In this document: positions 29,686-38,680 of the stretch, piece after piece
Position numbering within the stretch: the stretch's first letter is position 1
Layout: each line of letters begins with the position of its first letter
From: Ehrlichia canis str. Jake
GTDB taxonomy: Bacteria > Pseudomonadota > Alphaproteobacteria > Rickettsiales > Anaplasmataceae
DNA length: 64,000 bases
Assembly (NCBI RefSeq): GCF_000012565.1
Contig: NC_007354.1
Coordinates: 1,178,001-1,242,000, forward strand
Direction of reading: 5' to 3'
The notes under the pieces: generated by a model
What the model saw: the letters and a program-made list of their open reading frames with translations, nothing else
The model's database searches: none
What the model was told of the DNA's origin: nothing
Position numbers and translations under genes: made by a program

Positions 29686-30204
29686 TTATCTACACTCTAA
29701 ATATTCTTGAGATAATCTTATGTAGTTATCAGCAGACTCCTTAATATGATTTAGCTCTTCCTCAGAAAGCATCCTAAAAAATTTTGCTGGCCTACCAGCC
29801 CACAGTTCACCAGATTTAATGACCTTACCCTTTGTAACTAGAGATCCAGCCGCCAACATTGTATTCTCTTCCATAATTACTTTATCCATAATAATAGAAC
29901 CCATCCCAACAAATACATAATCATGTATTTGACAAGCATGCAATATACATCCATGACCAATAGTCACCATCTTCCCAACTTCTGTATCGCCTTGATTTCT
30001 ATCAACATGTATTACAGTATTATCCTGAATATTAGTACCTTCACCTATACTAATCATGCCAACATCCCCTCGCAGTACTGAGTTGTACCATATACTAGCA
30101 TTTTTACTAATATAAACACTACCTACAATAGAAGCAGTAGATGCAACAAATACAGTACCATCTATATTAGGTACAAAAATCCCATAACTAATTATATTAT
30201 GCAT
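29686..30204 (-). CDS. Gamma-carbonic-anhydrase-like hexapeptide-repeat protein
   Basis: 172 residues forming a left-handed beta-helix of hexapeptide repeats ('IVGSVYISKNASIWYNSVLR' and following). Candidate zinc-binding His residues are visible in 'DNTVIHVD' and in 'TIGHGCILHAC' (H-x4-H), as in the YrdA/PaaY/CamH group. These proteins bind metal as trimers; carbonic anhydrase activity is proven for only some. The gene stands alone between two long gaps. Confidence 0.9.
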   Translation of the reverse strand: MHNIISYGIFVPNIDGTVFVASTASIVGSVYISKNASIWYNSVLRGDVGMISIGEGTNIQDNTVIHVDRNQGDTEVGKMVTIGHGCILHACQIHDYVFVGMGSIIMDKVIMEENTMLAAGSLVTKGKVIKSGELWAGRPAKFFRMLSEEELNHIKESADNYIRLSQEYLECR

Positions 30205-30488
30205 AAAACCATTGAATCTAACTAGATGTTAATATTATATGACATAATATTATAAAGCCTATTACAAAATTGTATAAACACAAAACTAAATGTTATGATA
30301 CATAAGCAATAGTATAACTTTTTTGACATAAAACAAAAATATTTTCAACCAATAGTTTAACAGAAAATTAGTTAATATAAATTGTTGAAATAAAAATGTT
30401 TTCTAACTAAAATTAGAAAGAAATCAATAAATCAATTAATGTATTGATACAACACAAAGATTGATATATATAAAAGCTCATAGATTTA

Positions 30489-31640
30489 ATGATGTTTATA
30501 ATGTCACGTTATGTAGTTCTACTATTATCTTGCTTTTTTGGTATTCAGGTATGTATTAACAACGCAATAGCATTACCCTTACAAACAAAAGCATCGCAAG
30601 TAGGAATTTTTGATTTTCTTTCTGAGACAATGCTATTAGAGCATAACATTGATGAACAATTTGTATCTTCTTCCATGAGCAATTTAATGACTTTATATGT
30701 AACATTTTTTTACATAAAAGCTGGATTTGTAAGGATGGAAGATAAATTTAAAACTAGTAAGGAAGCTTGGCAAAAAGGTGGTAATTCCATTTTTTTAAGA
30801 GCAGGACAATTGGTTGCAGTGAGAGATTTAATCAATGGGATTATCACAACATCTGCAAATGACGCTTGTATTACTCTCGCAGAAGGTATATCAGGGTCAC
30901 AGGAAGAGTTTGTGAAAGAAATGAACCGTATTGCACAAAAACTTAATTTAACAAAGTCCCATTTTACCAATGTAATAGGAGTGCAAGACCAAAACCAAGT
31001 AATGTCAGCACGTGACTTAATAACATTAATGGTAAATCTTTTCAAAGATTTCCCGGAGTATTATCATCTCTTTTCTAAAAAGGATTTTAAATACAATAAT
31101 ATATATCAAGAAAGTATTAACATGCTACTGCCAGATAACAGGGTTGACTGTATGATTGCAGCACATACAGATACAGGATATGGGTCTATAGTTGCAGCAA
31201 AACATGAAGGAAGAAAAATATTTATGTTTATTAATGGCCTGCAAACTAAAGAAGAACGCTTATCCGAGATAAAACAATTGTTGGACTACTCTTTCAATAA
31301 TTTCAGCAGTAAAACCATATTTAATAAAGATAATAAAGTAAAAGAAATAGCAGTAAGAGGAGGCGACTCAAAATATGTAGGAGCTGCTTTTAATAAAGAT
31401 GTCACTATCTCATATCCCAAAGGTTCATATGATACAGTAAAAACCTTTTTTTCACATGACAACACAATCTCTGCTCCAATAAAAAAAGGACAAGAAATCG
31501 GTAAATTCCACATACAAATACCAGGGTTTACAGAACAAATAATACCTATATACGCAACAAGGACTGTAAACAAAATAAGTTTTTTTGAAAAAATATGGTA
31601 TATATTTTTTCCTAAAACAAATGAAGCCACTGCTCAATGA
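30489..31640 (+). CDS. DacA/PBP5-type D-alanyl-D-alanine carboxypeptidase homologue lacking catalytic residues
   Basis: 383 residues with a signal peptide ('SRYVVLLLSCFFGIQVCINN'). Fold and length match low-molecular-weight penicillin-binding proteins: 'MSNLMTLYVTF', 'TTSANDACITLAEGISGSQE', 'LNLTKSHFTN', 'VMSARDLITLMVNL', and the C-terminal beta domain. Of the three active-site motifs only SxN survives (S122-A-N124). SxxK reads S62-M-S-N65, so the catalytic Lys is Asn. KTG reads I223-A-A225 in 'DCMIAAHTDTGYG', where family members have 'KTGHTD'. The protein should not act as a D,D-peptidase. The frame is intact, so it is under constraint for something else: structural, regulatory, or binding. 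The C-terminus is basic and hydrophobic ('FFEKIWYIFF') and may anchor to the membrane. ATG at 30501 is an alternative start. Confidence 0.88.
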   Translation: MMFIMSRYVVLLLSCFFGIQVCINNAIALPLQTKASQVGIFDFLSETMLLEHNIDEQFVSSSMSNLMTLYVTFFYIKAGFVRMEDKFKTSKEAWQKGGNSIFLRAGQLVAVRDLINGIITTSANDACITLAEGISGSQEEFVKEMNRIAQKLNLTKSHFTNVIGVQDQNQVMSARDLITLMVNLFKDFPEYYHLFSKKDFKYNNIYQESINMLLPDNRVDCMIAAHTDTGYGSIVAAKHEGRKIFMFINGLQTKEERLSEIKQLLDYSFNNFSSKTIFNKDNKVKEIAVRGGDSKYVGAAFNKDVTISYPKGSYDTVKTFFSHDNTISAPIKKGQEIGKFHIQIPGFTEQIIPIYATRTVNKISFFEKIWYIFFPKTNEATAQ

Positions 31641-32257
31641 GTATTCATGCAGTTGAGTAATATTTTTAAATTATTATTGATTTAACAAGTTTAATTACTA
31701 AAAATAATTAGACAATGAGTTTTCATCATACCCTTATCACACTTTAAAAACATAGTCCTTCATCAGTTTTCTGACACAATCAGCAAGGAATTTGCAACGT
31801 AAAGATAATATTTCAAACTATCATTATTTAATAGGTGTACTTATGAAAACAACTTAGAAAATGCAAAAAAGTTTCCTAAATGCTTTTTTCCATTAATAAA
31901 CATAGCTTCTTACTAGCTAGTCAAACCATTTCTAACAATAATCAGAATAACCAATATTTAGCAAATTTTAATATTAACATAACAGTAGTATTACTAACAA
32001 TCAAAACCTTATCTTACTAAAATCTGTATGACTTCCTAGTAATCTATCATAACTCATTGACATACAAAACTGAATCAACATTGCAACGATACCAAACAAT
32101 AGTCATTATCTAATCATTTTTACTTTTATCATAAGAACACTGAACAAAGTTTTTCTTTCACACACATACATTGTTTCAAAATTTTAAATATAACTATAAC
32201 AAATACATTTTAATGCAATTAATCATTACACAAGATTACTAGGCATACATAAAGAAA
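31641..32257. other. 617-bp gap between convergent genes
   Basis: Lies between the 3' ends of the carboxypeptidase homologue and the DsbD-like gene. No gene or strong hairpin seen. A stretch near 32164-32196 weakly resembles the DsbD-like gene's 3' end, which would fit the gene-tail duplication seen elsewhere, but I would not insist on it. Confidence 0.35.
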
Positions 32258-33487
32258 TTATTCTACATATTGCTTTATAATATCAATTACTGTCTTTTCA
32301 CTGAGAACTTGCGGTAACACCTTAACTTTAACTCCACCTACATATAACACATAAAGTGGGATGCTATTCTTATCTAGTTGATTAATATAAGCTGTTACTT
32401 CAGGATTCTTAGTAGTTAAATCACCTTTCATATAGTAAACATTTTTCTTTGCAAATAAAGCCTGTACAGTGCTTAACTGAAAAACCTGTTCATTAACTTT
32501 ACAAGTTAAACACCAATCTGCACCCACAGACAGTAATACTGTCTTTTTCTCTTTTAGCAGCTGATCCAGCTTTGCTTGAGAAAATTCCATAGTGGCAATA
32601 CGCTTTGGTTCTCTATTTTGCATTACAAACTCTTTCACGGATTTAAAATACAAAGGAGAAATTGCAAGAAGTAACAAACATAAGAAAATCACAAACTTAC
32701 TTACAGGTTTCCACGATTTTACTAATTTCATAATCCATATCCCCATGACAAATAATATAGCACACGACAACACAGCAAATAATATTTCTGTTCCCTTCTG
32801 TTTTACCAAGATACACAATAACCATGCTGCAGAAAAATACAGCGGAAAAGCAAGAAACCTCTGTAAAACTTCCATCCACTTACCTGGTTTAGGAAGAATT
32901 TTTAATAATCCTGGAAAAAATGATAATAATAAATAAGGTAAGGCCATTCCAAAGCCAAGAACCTGAAAAATTAACAAAGAATAAACACTTGGTTGACTTA
33001 AAGCTACAGTGATAGCAGATACCATAAAAGGAACAGTACATGGTGTAGCTATAAATGTTGATAATACCCCAACAAAAAAACTGCCTATTAGCCCTTCCTT
33101 CTTAGTATTAACACCATTTAAATTAGGAAAAATAAACGGAAAATCATAAAACCCAGAAAAAGACAATCCCATTAAAAACATTACATACATTAAGAGTGTA
33201 ATTAACATTGGAGATTGCATCTGATATCCCCAACTTACTAAGTGACCAAAATGACGTAATATCAAAAGCACTGAAGATAGTACAAACATACTTGTCATAA
33301 CTCCAAGTGTATATGACAGACCCTCACCTTTCACTGATATTTTTTTCTTATATTTTGCACTTTTAATTAGTGACATTATTTTTAATGATAATACTGGGAA
33401 CACACATGGCATACAGTTTAAAATAACTCCACCAAGCAAAGCTGATATCAAAATGTATATTAAATCCAGATTAACACTAAAAAACAT
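32258..33487 (-). CDS. DsbD-like thiol:disulfide interchange protein
   Basis: 409 residues. The N-terminal 300 residues are the CcdA/DsbD membrane domain with about eight helices and the two redox Cys motifs 'LNCMPCVFPVLSLK' and 'IATPCTVPFMVS'. The C-terminal 110 residues are a periplasmic thioredoxin-like domain with CxxC in 'GADWCLTCKVNEQVF'. Compared with full DsbD the N-terminal periplasmic alpha domain is missing, as in ScsB-like or shortened DsbD proteins. It passes electrons from cytoplasmic thioredoxin to periplasmic thiols, probably for disulfide isomerisation or cytochrome c maturation. It stands alone. Confidence 0.9.
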   Translation of the reverse strand: MFFSVNLDLIYILISALLGGVILNCMPCVFPVLSLKIMSLIKSAKYKKKISVKGEGLSYTLGVMTSMFVLSSVLLILRHFGHLVSWGYQMQSPMLITLLMYVMFLMGLSFSGFYDFPFIFPNLNGVNTKKEGLIGSFFVGVLSTFIATPCTVPFMVSAITVALSQPSVYSLLIFQVLGFGMALPYLLLSFFPGLLKILPKPGKWMEVLQRFLAFPLYFSAAWLLCILVKQKGTEILFAVLSCAILFVMGIWIMKLVKSWKPVSKFVIFLCLLLLAISPLYFKSVKEFVMQNREPKRIATMEFSQAKLDQLLKEKKTVLLSVGADWCLTCKVNEQVFQLSTVQALFAKKNVYYMKGDLTTKNPEVTAYINQLDKNSIPLYVLYVGGVKVKVLPQVLSEKTVIDIIKQYVE

Positions 33488-33764
33488 AATTTATAAAATT
33501 ATTACTAATTACAATATACCAAATTTAAATCTATAAAAAACTAGAAATAGCAACTATAAGTTTGTATAGCTAAAAAATTATTAATAACAAACTCACATTG
33601 ATAAGTGGTAAGGTATTAAACCTGTTACCACATAAAATGCACCAGTCCTAAATTCTAAATTATTTAATAATAAATTCAATAATTAATAAATATTACTCAG
33701 AACCTCGCTTCATAACACTAACTAACATTGCCTAAAAATATCAATGTGTGTTACATCCATATAA

Positions 33765-34046
33765 CTATTCTACTAATCTTGATTTCACCAATGACTCATT
33801 AAGTGCGATAATACTTCTCATAACGTTACCATCTAAGTCCTGTGGTATAAATTCTTCTCCTGTAATATACTTATAAAGCTGATGATCATTAGTATCAACA
33901 ATTTTTTCATATATATTAATGTCTTCATCAGATAAAAGATGTATATAATACGACGCAAAATTACCAAGTATTATATCCATTTCTTTACATCCTCTATGCA
34001 AACTTCTATACAACAACTTTTTGCGTTTTGCTAATAATTCATCCAT
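33765..34046 (-). CDS. sdhE: SdhE, FAD assembly factor of succinate dehydrogenase
   Basis: Small soluble protein of the SdhE/SDH5 family (formerly DUF339) that promotes covalent flavin attachment to SdhA. The signature 'LLYRSLHRGCKEMDIILGNF' contains the functional RGxxE sequence (R-G-C-K-E). The frame opens at GTG 34064, but the ATG at 34046 (MDELLAKRKK) gives the usual 93-residue length. It is divergent from rseP with about 115 bp between. Confidence 0.88.
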   Translation of the reverse strand: MDELLAKRKKLLYRSLHRGCKEMDIILGNFASYYIHLLSDEDINIYEKIVDTNDHQLYKYITGEEFIPQDLDGNVMRSIIALNESLVKSRLVE

Positions 34047-34162
34047 AACATTTATGTTTAACACAGCTAAATTGTCTAATTAAAATTATTACATATTATG
34101 TTGTCAACTATATAAATATACTATATTATCCAATTAGTTTTAAGACATCTAGTGTTCTATTT

Positions 34163-35305
34163 ATGGCAAGTATTATTGATAATATATATCATATACTAAA
34201 TAGTGGGTCATTCTATTTGCTGTCGTTTCTTACCATAATGTCCGTTATAGTTTTTGTTCATGAGTACGGTCATTACATTGTTGCAAAGTTATGTAATGTC
34301 AAAATTGAAGTTTTTTCCATAGGATTCGGCCCTGAGTTATTTGGAATTAATGATAAATCTGGAACAAGATGGAAGTTTAGTATTATTCCAATAGGAGGAT
34401 ACGTAAAGATGTTAGGTGATGAAGATCCATCAAGTTCTCAAGGAGGGTCCAGTCATTTATCAGAAGGAGAAAAGTCACGAGCATTTTGTGAAAAGCCTTT
34501 ATATCAAAAATTCCTCATTGTTTTTGCTGGACCACTAGCAAATTTAATATTTGCCATAATAGTACTTATGATGTTTTTCACTACTAAAGGAATAATGAAG
34601 CACAATTCTGTCATTGGTGGTGTATTACAAGACAGTGTAGCAGAACATGCTGGGTTAGCATCTGGAGATATAATTTTGAAAATTAATGACCATAATGTCA
34701 AATGGTTTGAAGAAATTAAATACTACATTGAAAAATATGCAAAAGATACTCAAGAATTAATCATAGAATATTCAAGAAACGGACATATTCACACAGTAAC
34801 AATCAAACCAAGTATTAAAGAAGAAAAAGGAAGTTTTGGTCAAATTAAAAAAAGGGCATTCTTAGGAATAACAATGAGTAATGTACTCAGTAATTATGAA
34901 TTACAGAGGTTAAGTGTTACCAGTGCATTCGTTCAATCTATCAGCTATACTTACCTTTTGTCAAAGTCAATTTTTCAAGTATTAGGGCAAATGTTAACAG
35001 GAAAACGCAGTATTTCTGAGCTAGGTGGGCCTATACGCATTGCACAATATTCCGGAGAATCAGTAAAACATAATGAAGTACTGCTGTGTATGGCTATGAT
35101 TTCTATTAATCTAGGTGTAATGAATTTGTTGCCAATTCCTATGCTAGATGGTGGACACATTTTCCAATATTTCGTTCAAGCCATATTACGACGTAAGCAA
35201 CTTAACCCTAAATATCAGAGGTATGTATCTACTATTGGGTTAATGCTTCTTCTATCTTTAATGATTTTTGTCACTTTTAATGATATAAAAAGTATGTTTA
35301 AGTAG
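34163..35305 (+). CDS. rseP: RseP-type site-2 intramembrane metalloprotease
   Basis: 380 residues. Zinc motif HEYGH is in the first membrane helix ('VIVFVHEYGHYIVAKL'), and the second ligand block 'PMLDGGHIFQYFVQAI' is in a C-terminal helix. One PDZ domain ('HNSVIGGVLQDSVAEHAGLA') lies between, where E. coli RseP has two. It cleaves membrane-spanning anti-sigma factors or leftover signal peptides. First gene of the operon rseP-bamA-ompH-fabZ-purH; bamA begins 4 bp after it. Confidence 0.95.
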   Translation: MASIIDNIYHILNSGSFYLLSFLTIMSVIVFVHEYGHYIVAKLCNVKIEVFSIGFGPELFGINDKSGTRWKFSIIPIGGYVKMLGDEDPSSSQGGSSHLSEGEKSRAFCEKPLYQKFLIVFAGPLANLIFAIIVLMMFFTTKGIMKHNSVIGGVLQDSVAEHAGLASGDIILKINDHNVKWFEEIKYYIEKYAKDTQELIIEYSRNGHIHTVTIKPSIKEEKGSFGQIKKRAFLGITMSNVLSNYELQRLSVTSAFVQSISYTYLLSKSIFQVLGQMLTGKRSISELGGPIRIAQYSGESVKHNEVLLCMAMISINLGVMNLLPIPMLDGGHIFQYFVQAILRRKQLNPKYQRYVSTIGLMLLLSLMIFVTFNDIKSMFK

Positions 35306-35309
35306 TTTT

Positions 35310-37619
35310 ATGAAATACATTGTCATTATTTTAATATTATTTTCTTCTTCTTTTGCTTATGCAGAAGCTTTAAATACTAAGGTTAAGCAAGTACAAATTA
35401 ATGGTAACCATAGGCTAGATTATAAAACTATCTATTTTTATTCAAAAATCAACCTAGAAGATAACGTTACACAAGAGACTATTGACCAAATTATTAAAAA
35501 CTTACACTCAACACAATTATTTTCACACATTGATGTACACGTTAACAAAGATAATTACTTAGTAATTAATGTTAAGGAAAATCCTGTTGTTAATAACATT
35601 ATTTTCCATGGTAACAAAGAATTTAACAAGAAAGACTTGCAAAATGACATCTTAAAGTTAAAAAAATTAGCAGTGTTTACAAAATCAAAACTGCAACAAG
35701 ATATATCAAACTTATTAATGCTCTATCAAAGTAAGGGTAAGTTAGGTGCAAAAATAGCTTATGAAGTAAAAGAACTCGAAAATAACAAAATAGATGTCAT
35801 CATTAAAATAAACGAAGGGCCAACATCAAGAATAAAAAATATCAAATTTATTGGTAATAAGTTTTTCTCAGATGCTATATTAAAAAAAGCTATTCAGTCA
35901 AGTGAACATTATATTTATAAAATATTCAGTAGTAATACAAAATTTGCTTCTGAAAGATTAATGCTTGATCAAGCAGGTTTATATAATTTTTATACATCCA
36001 AAGGTTTTATAGATTTTAAAGTTAAGTCAGTAGTACCAGAATTAAGAGATGATCATAACATCAACTTAATTTTTTCTGTTGAAGAGGGAATAAGATACAA
36101 GTTTGGGAATAGTAACATCATTATAGACAAACAAGTCACTAATCATCAACAATTAAAGGAAGAAATTCAGAAACTTGTAATGTCAAAAAGTGGAGATATC
36201 TTCAACAGAGAAGTCATTAATAATTCTATAGAGAAAATAACACAACATTTAAGTAATAATGGCAACTTCTTTTCAGATGTCAAACATGAATATAACATAA
36301 AAAATGATACAGTTGACATAGACTACATAATATACACAGGAAACAAAGTTTATATTAATAAGATAAATATTACTAATAACAAGACTACTCTGGATCAAGT
36401 AATTAGACAGAAGTTAAATATTTCTGAAGGTGATATATATAATGCAAGTGTTATTAATAGATCTTATAAAAATATACTAGGATCAGGCTTTTTTGAATCT
36501 GTCAATGTAGAAAACCATAAGATAAACGACAGCTTAGTTGACTTGACATTTCAAGTTAAAGAAAGAGGTACTGGGACATTTGCTGTATCTGCAGGGTTTT
36601 CCAGCGTAACTGGACTTGTAGGCAAAATAAATATACAAGAAAGGAATTTATTTGGTACTGGGAAAGTATTATCCCTACAAGCAGAAAAATCCACTTCTTC
36701 TTTATCAAGCAGTGTTGACCTTGTAATGCCAAACTTTTTAGATACTGATTCAGCTGTAGGTTTTGGTTTATTCTATGCACACCAAAATAAGCCAGGAGGA
36801 AAAAACTATAGCACTACTAAATTGATAGGCAATTCAGACAGTGCTTTCAGTAGTAGTAATGCTGGCTTTATGCTACACACATCACATGATATAACAGATG
36901 ACCTAGGTCTCTCATTAAATTATGCTTATAAGCACGTCAATATATTTAATATTAAAGATACCGCATCTGATTTAATTAAAGAACAAGGGGGTAAAAGCAT
37001 TGATTCATCTATAGGTTATGCTTTGCAATTCCGCAAGTTTGACAATTTATCCAAAATTAGAGACGGATACTTTATTAAACTTCGCCAAAATTTCTCTGGG
37101 TTAGGTGGTACACTACACTATATTAAAACGGAAGGTTCATTTAATTATAGTAGAGAACTTTTCCCAAAAATTAGCAATGATATCCTACTAAGTATTAAAA
37201 CCTCTATGGGATATGTCTTCTCATATAAAAGTGATGAACAAGTAAAAATAAATCAACGTTTCATAATAGGTAGTAATGAAATTAGAGGGTTTCATGTATC
37301 AGGGATCGGACCAAGAGATAAAAAGACTTTAGATGCATTAGGCGGAAAGTTTTATTTTAGTATGATAAATCAAGTTGATTTCCCTATAGGGTTACCAGAT
37401 GACTTAGGGATTAAAGGCTCTTTGTTTATTGATGCAGCAACCCTATTCGGTCTCGACTATACAGATAAAGAATATTATGAAAACAAATCACTAAGGATCT
37501 CTGCTGGTTTTGGTTTTTCATGGCGTTCTCCATTCGGACCAATGAGGTTAGATTTCGGCTTCCCTATCAGGAAAGAAGATTATGATGTTACAGATATGAT
37601 AAGGTTTTCAATGCAGTAA
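35310..37619 (+). CDS. bamA: BamA, outer-membrane protein assembly factor
   Basis: 769 residues with a signal peptide ('KYIVIILILFSSSFAYAEA'). Five POTRA domains occupy about residues 25-410; typical starts are 'KVKQVQINGNHRLDYKTI', 'VVNNIIFHGNKEFNKKDL' and 'RIKNIKFIGNKFFSDAIL'. A 16-strand barrel follows, with the loop-6 motif as IRGF ('SNEIRGFHVSGIGPRD') and the C-terminal 'FGPMRLDFGFPI...FSMQ'. It inserts beta-barrel proteins into the outer membrane. It is essential in organisms that retain an outer membrane even without LPS. Confidence 0.97.
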   Translation: MKYIVIILILFSSSFAYAEALNTKVKQVQINGNHRLDYKTIYFYSKINLEDNVTQETIDQIIKNLHSTQLFSHIDVHVNKDNYLVINVKENPVVNNIIFHGNKEFNKKDLQNDILKLKKLAVFTKSKLQQDISNLLMLYQSKGKLGAKIAYEVKELENNKIDVIIKINEGPTSRIKNIKFIGNKFFSDAILKKAIQSSEHYIYKIFSSNTKFASERLMLDQAGLYNFYTSKGFIDFKVKSVVPELRDDHNINLIFSVEEGIRYKFGNSNIIIDKQVTNHQQLKEEIQKLVMSKSGDIFNREVINNSIEKITQHLSNNGNFFSDVKHEYNIKNDTVDIDYIIYTGNKVYINKINITNNKTTLDQVIRQKLNISEGDIYNASVINRSYKNILGSGFFESVNVENHKINDSLVDLTFQVKERGTGTFAVSAGFSSVTGLVGKINIQERNLFGTGKVLSLQAEKSTSSLSSSVDLVMPNFLDTDSAVGFGLFYAHQNKPGGKNYSTTKLIGNSDSAFSSSNAGFMLHTSHDITDDLGLSLNYAYKHVNIFNIKDTASDLIKEQGGKSIDSSIGYALQFRKFDNLSKIRDGYFIKLRQNFSGLGGTLHYIKTEGSFNYSRELFPKISNDILLSIKTSMGYVFSYKSDEQVKINQRFIIGSNEIRGFHVSGIGPRDKKTLDALGGKFYFSMINQVDFPIGLPDDLGIKGSLFIDAATLFGLDYTDKEYYENKSLRISAGFGFSWRSPFGPMRLDFGFPIRKEDYDVTDMIRFSMQ

Positions 37620-37631
37620 ACGAGGTATCCT

Positions 37632-38180
37632 ATGCGATTAAAATTATTTTTAATTATTTTCATATTAGCCACTACACTAAGCAATTACGCTTTAGCAAAA
37701 AATGATCAAAATATTCCTGTAGCTTTTATTGATCGCGATATAATAATATCAGAAGCATTATCAGTAAAAAGTATCAGGGCACAATTAGATGATAAACGTG
37801 CAGCACTACAGCAAGATTTTGCTGCAAGAGAAGAAGAATTGCATAAAGCTGAAGAAGAATTAAGCAAACAAAAAACTATTTTAAGCTCTGAAGCTTTTGA
37901 AAAGAAAGTTGCAGATTTTAAAACAAAAGTATCAAATTTACAACAAGATATCTCTGTAAAAGGAGCAGAACTAGAAAACATGTACATGAATGCCATGGAA
38001 ATGGTTTATAACAAAATCAAAAATATATCAACCAAAATAGCAAAAGAAAAAAATATCAACTTAATCTTATTTTTAATAAAAAAGAATCAAGTATTTTATG
38101 CTACTGATGGCATAGATTTTTCCAATGAAGTACTAGAAAGATTGAATAAAGAATTACCAAATATAGAAATCAAGAAGTGA
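37632..38180 (+). CDS. skp: OmpH/Skp-family periplasmic chaperone
   Basis: 182 residues with a signal peptide ('KLFLIIFILATTLSNYALA'). After a short beta segment ('IPVAFIDRDIIISEA') comes a long charged coiled coil ('DDKRAALQQDFAAREEELHK', 'AEEELSKQKTIL'). It then returns to a hydrophobic C-terminal strand. This is the jellyfish-like Skp architecture. Skp delivers unfolded barrel proteins to BamA. GAGG precedes the start, 12 bp after bamA. Confidence 0.9.
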   Translation: MRLKLFLIIFILATTLSNYALAKNDQNIPVAFIDRDIIISEALSVKSIRAQLDDKRAALQQDFAAREEELHKAEEELSKQKTILSSEAFEKKVADFKTKVSNLQQDISVKGAELENMYMNAMEMVYNKIKNISTKIAKEKNINLILFLIKKNQVFYATDGIDFSNEVLERLNKELPNIEIKK

Positions 38181-38201
38181 TATATTAATTAGGGAGTTCA
38201 T

Positions 38202-38648
38202 ATGCAATTCAATATTCAAGAAATCATTAAAATGATACCGCATTCGTATCCTTTTTTACTGATTGATAAAGTAATTGCATGTACGCCTAATGAATCCACA
38301 ATAGCAGTAAAAAATGTGACTTTCAATGAACCTTTTTTTATTGGTCACTTTCCTGGTAATCCCATTATGCCTGGCGTACTTATTGTAGAAGCTATGGCAC
38401 AAGCATGTATGATATGTGTTATAAGTAATGACCAAGGGCAGAATACACAGGATTATTCAGTATATTTTATGTCAATAGAGCTTGCGAAATTTCGTAAACC
38501 TGTCATTCCAGGAGATACATTAATCATTGAAGTAAATGTGACGCATAAAAGGAATAATACATGTAAATTCCAATGTCACGCACAAGTAGAAAATACATTG
38601 GTTGCTGAAGCACAGATTTTAGCAATGATTAAACAAAATGAAGCGTAA
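38202..38648 (+). CDS. fabZ: 3-hydroxyacyl-ACP dehydratase FabZ
   Basis: 148 residues, hot-dog fold. The catalytic His is in 'FIGHFPGNPIMPGVLIVEAM', with the catalytic Glu in the same block. The N-terminal 'IIKMIPHSYPFLLIDKVI' is diagnostic of FabZ. It dehydrates beta-hydroxyacyl-ACP in type II fatty acid synthesis. GGAG precedes the start. In most proteobacteria lpxD lies before fabZ and lpxA after it; both are absent here. Confidence 0.97.
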   Translation: MQFNIQEIIKMIPHSYPFLLIDKVIACTPNESTIAVKNVTFNEPFFIGHFPGNPIMPGVLIVEAMAQACMICVISNDQGQNTQDYSVYFMSIELAKFRKPVIPGDTLIIEVNVTHKRNNTCKFQCHAQVENTLVAEAQILAMIKQNEA

Positions 38649-38680
38649 TTTATTTTAGTAGATGTCAATTACAGAAAAAT

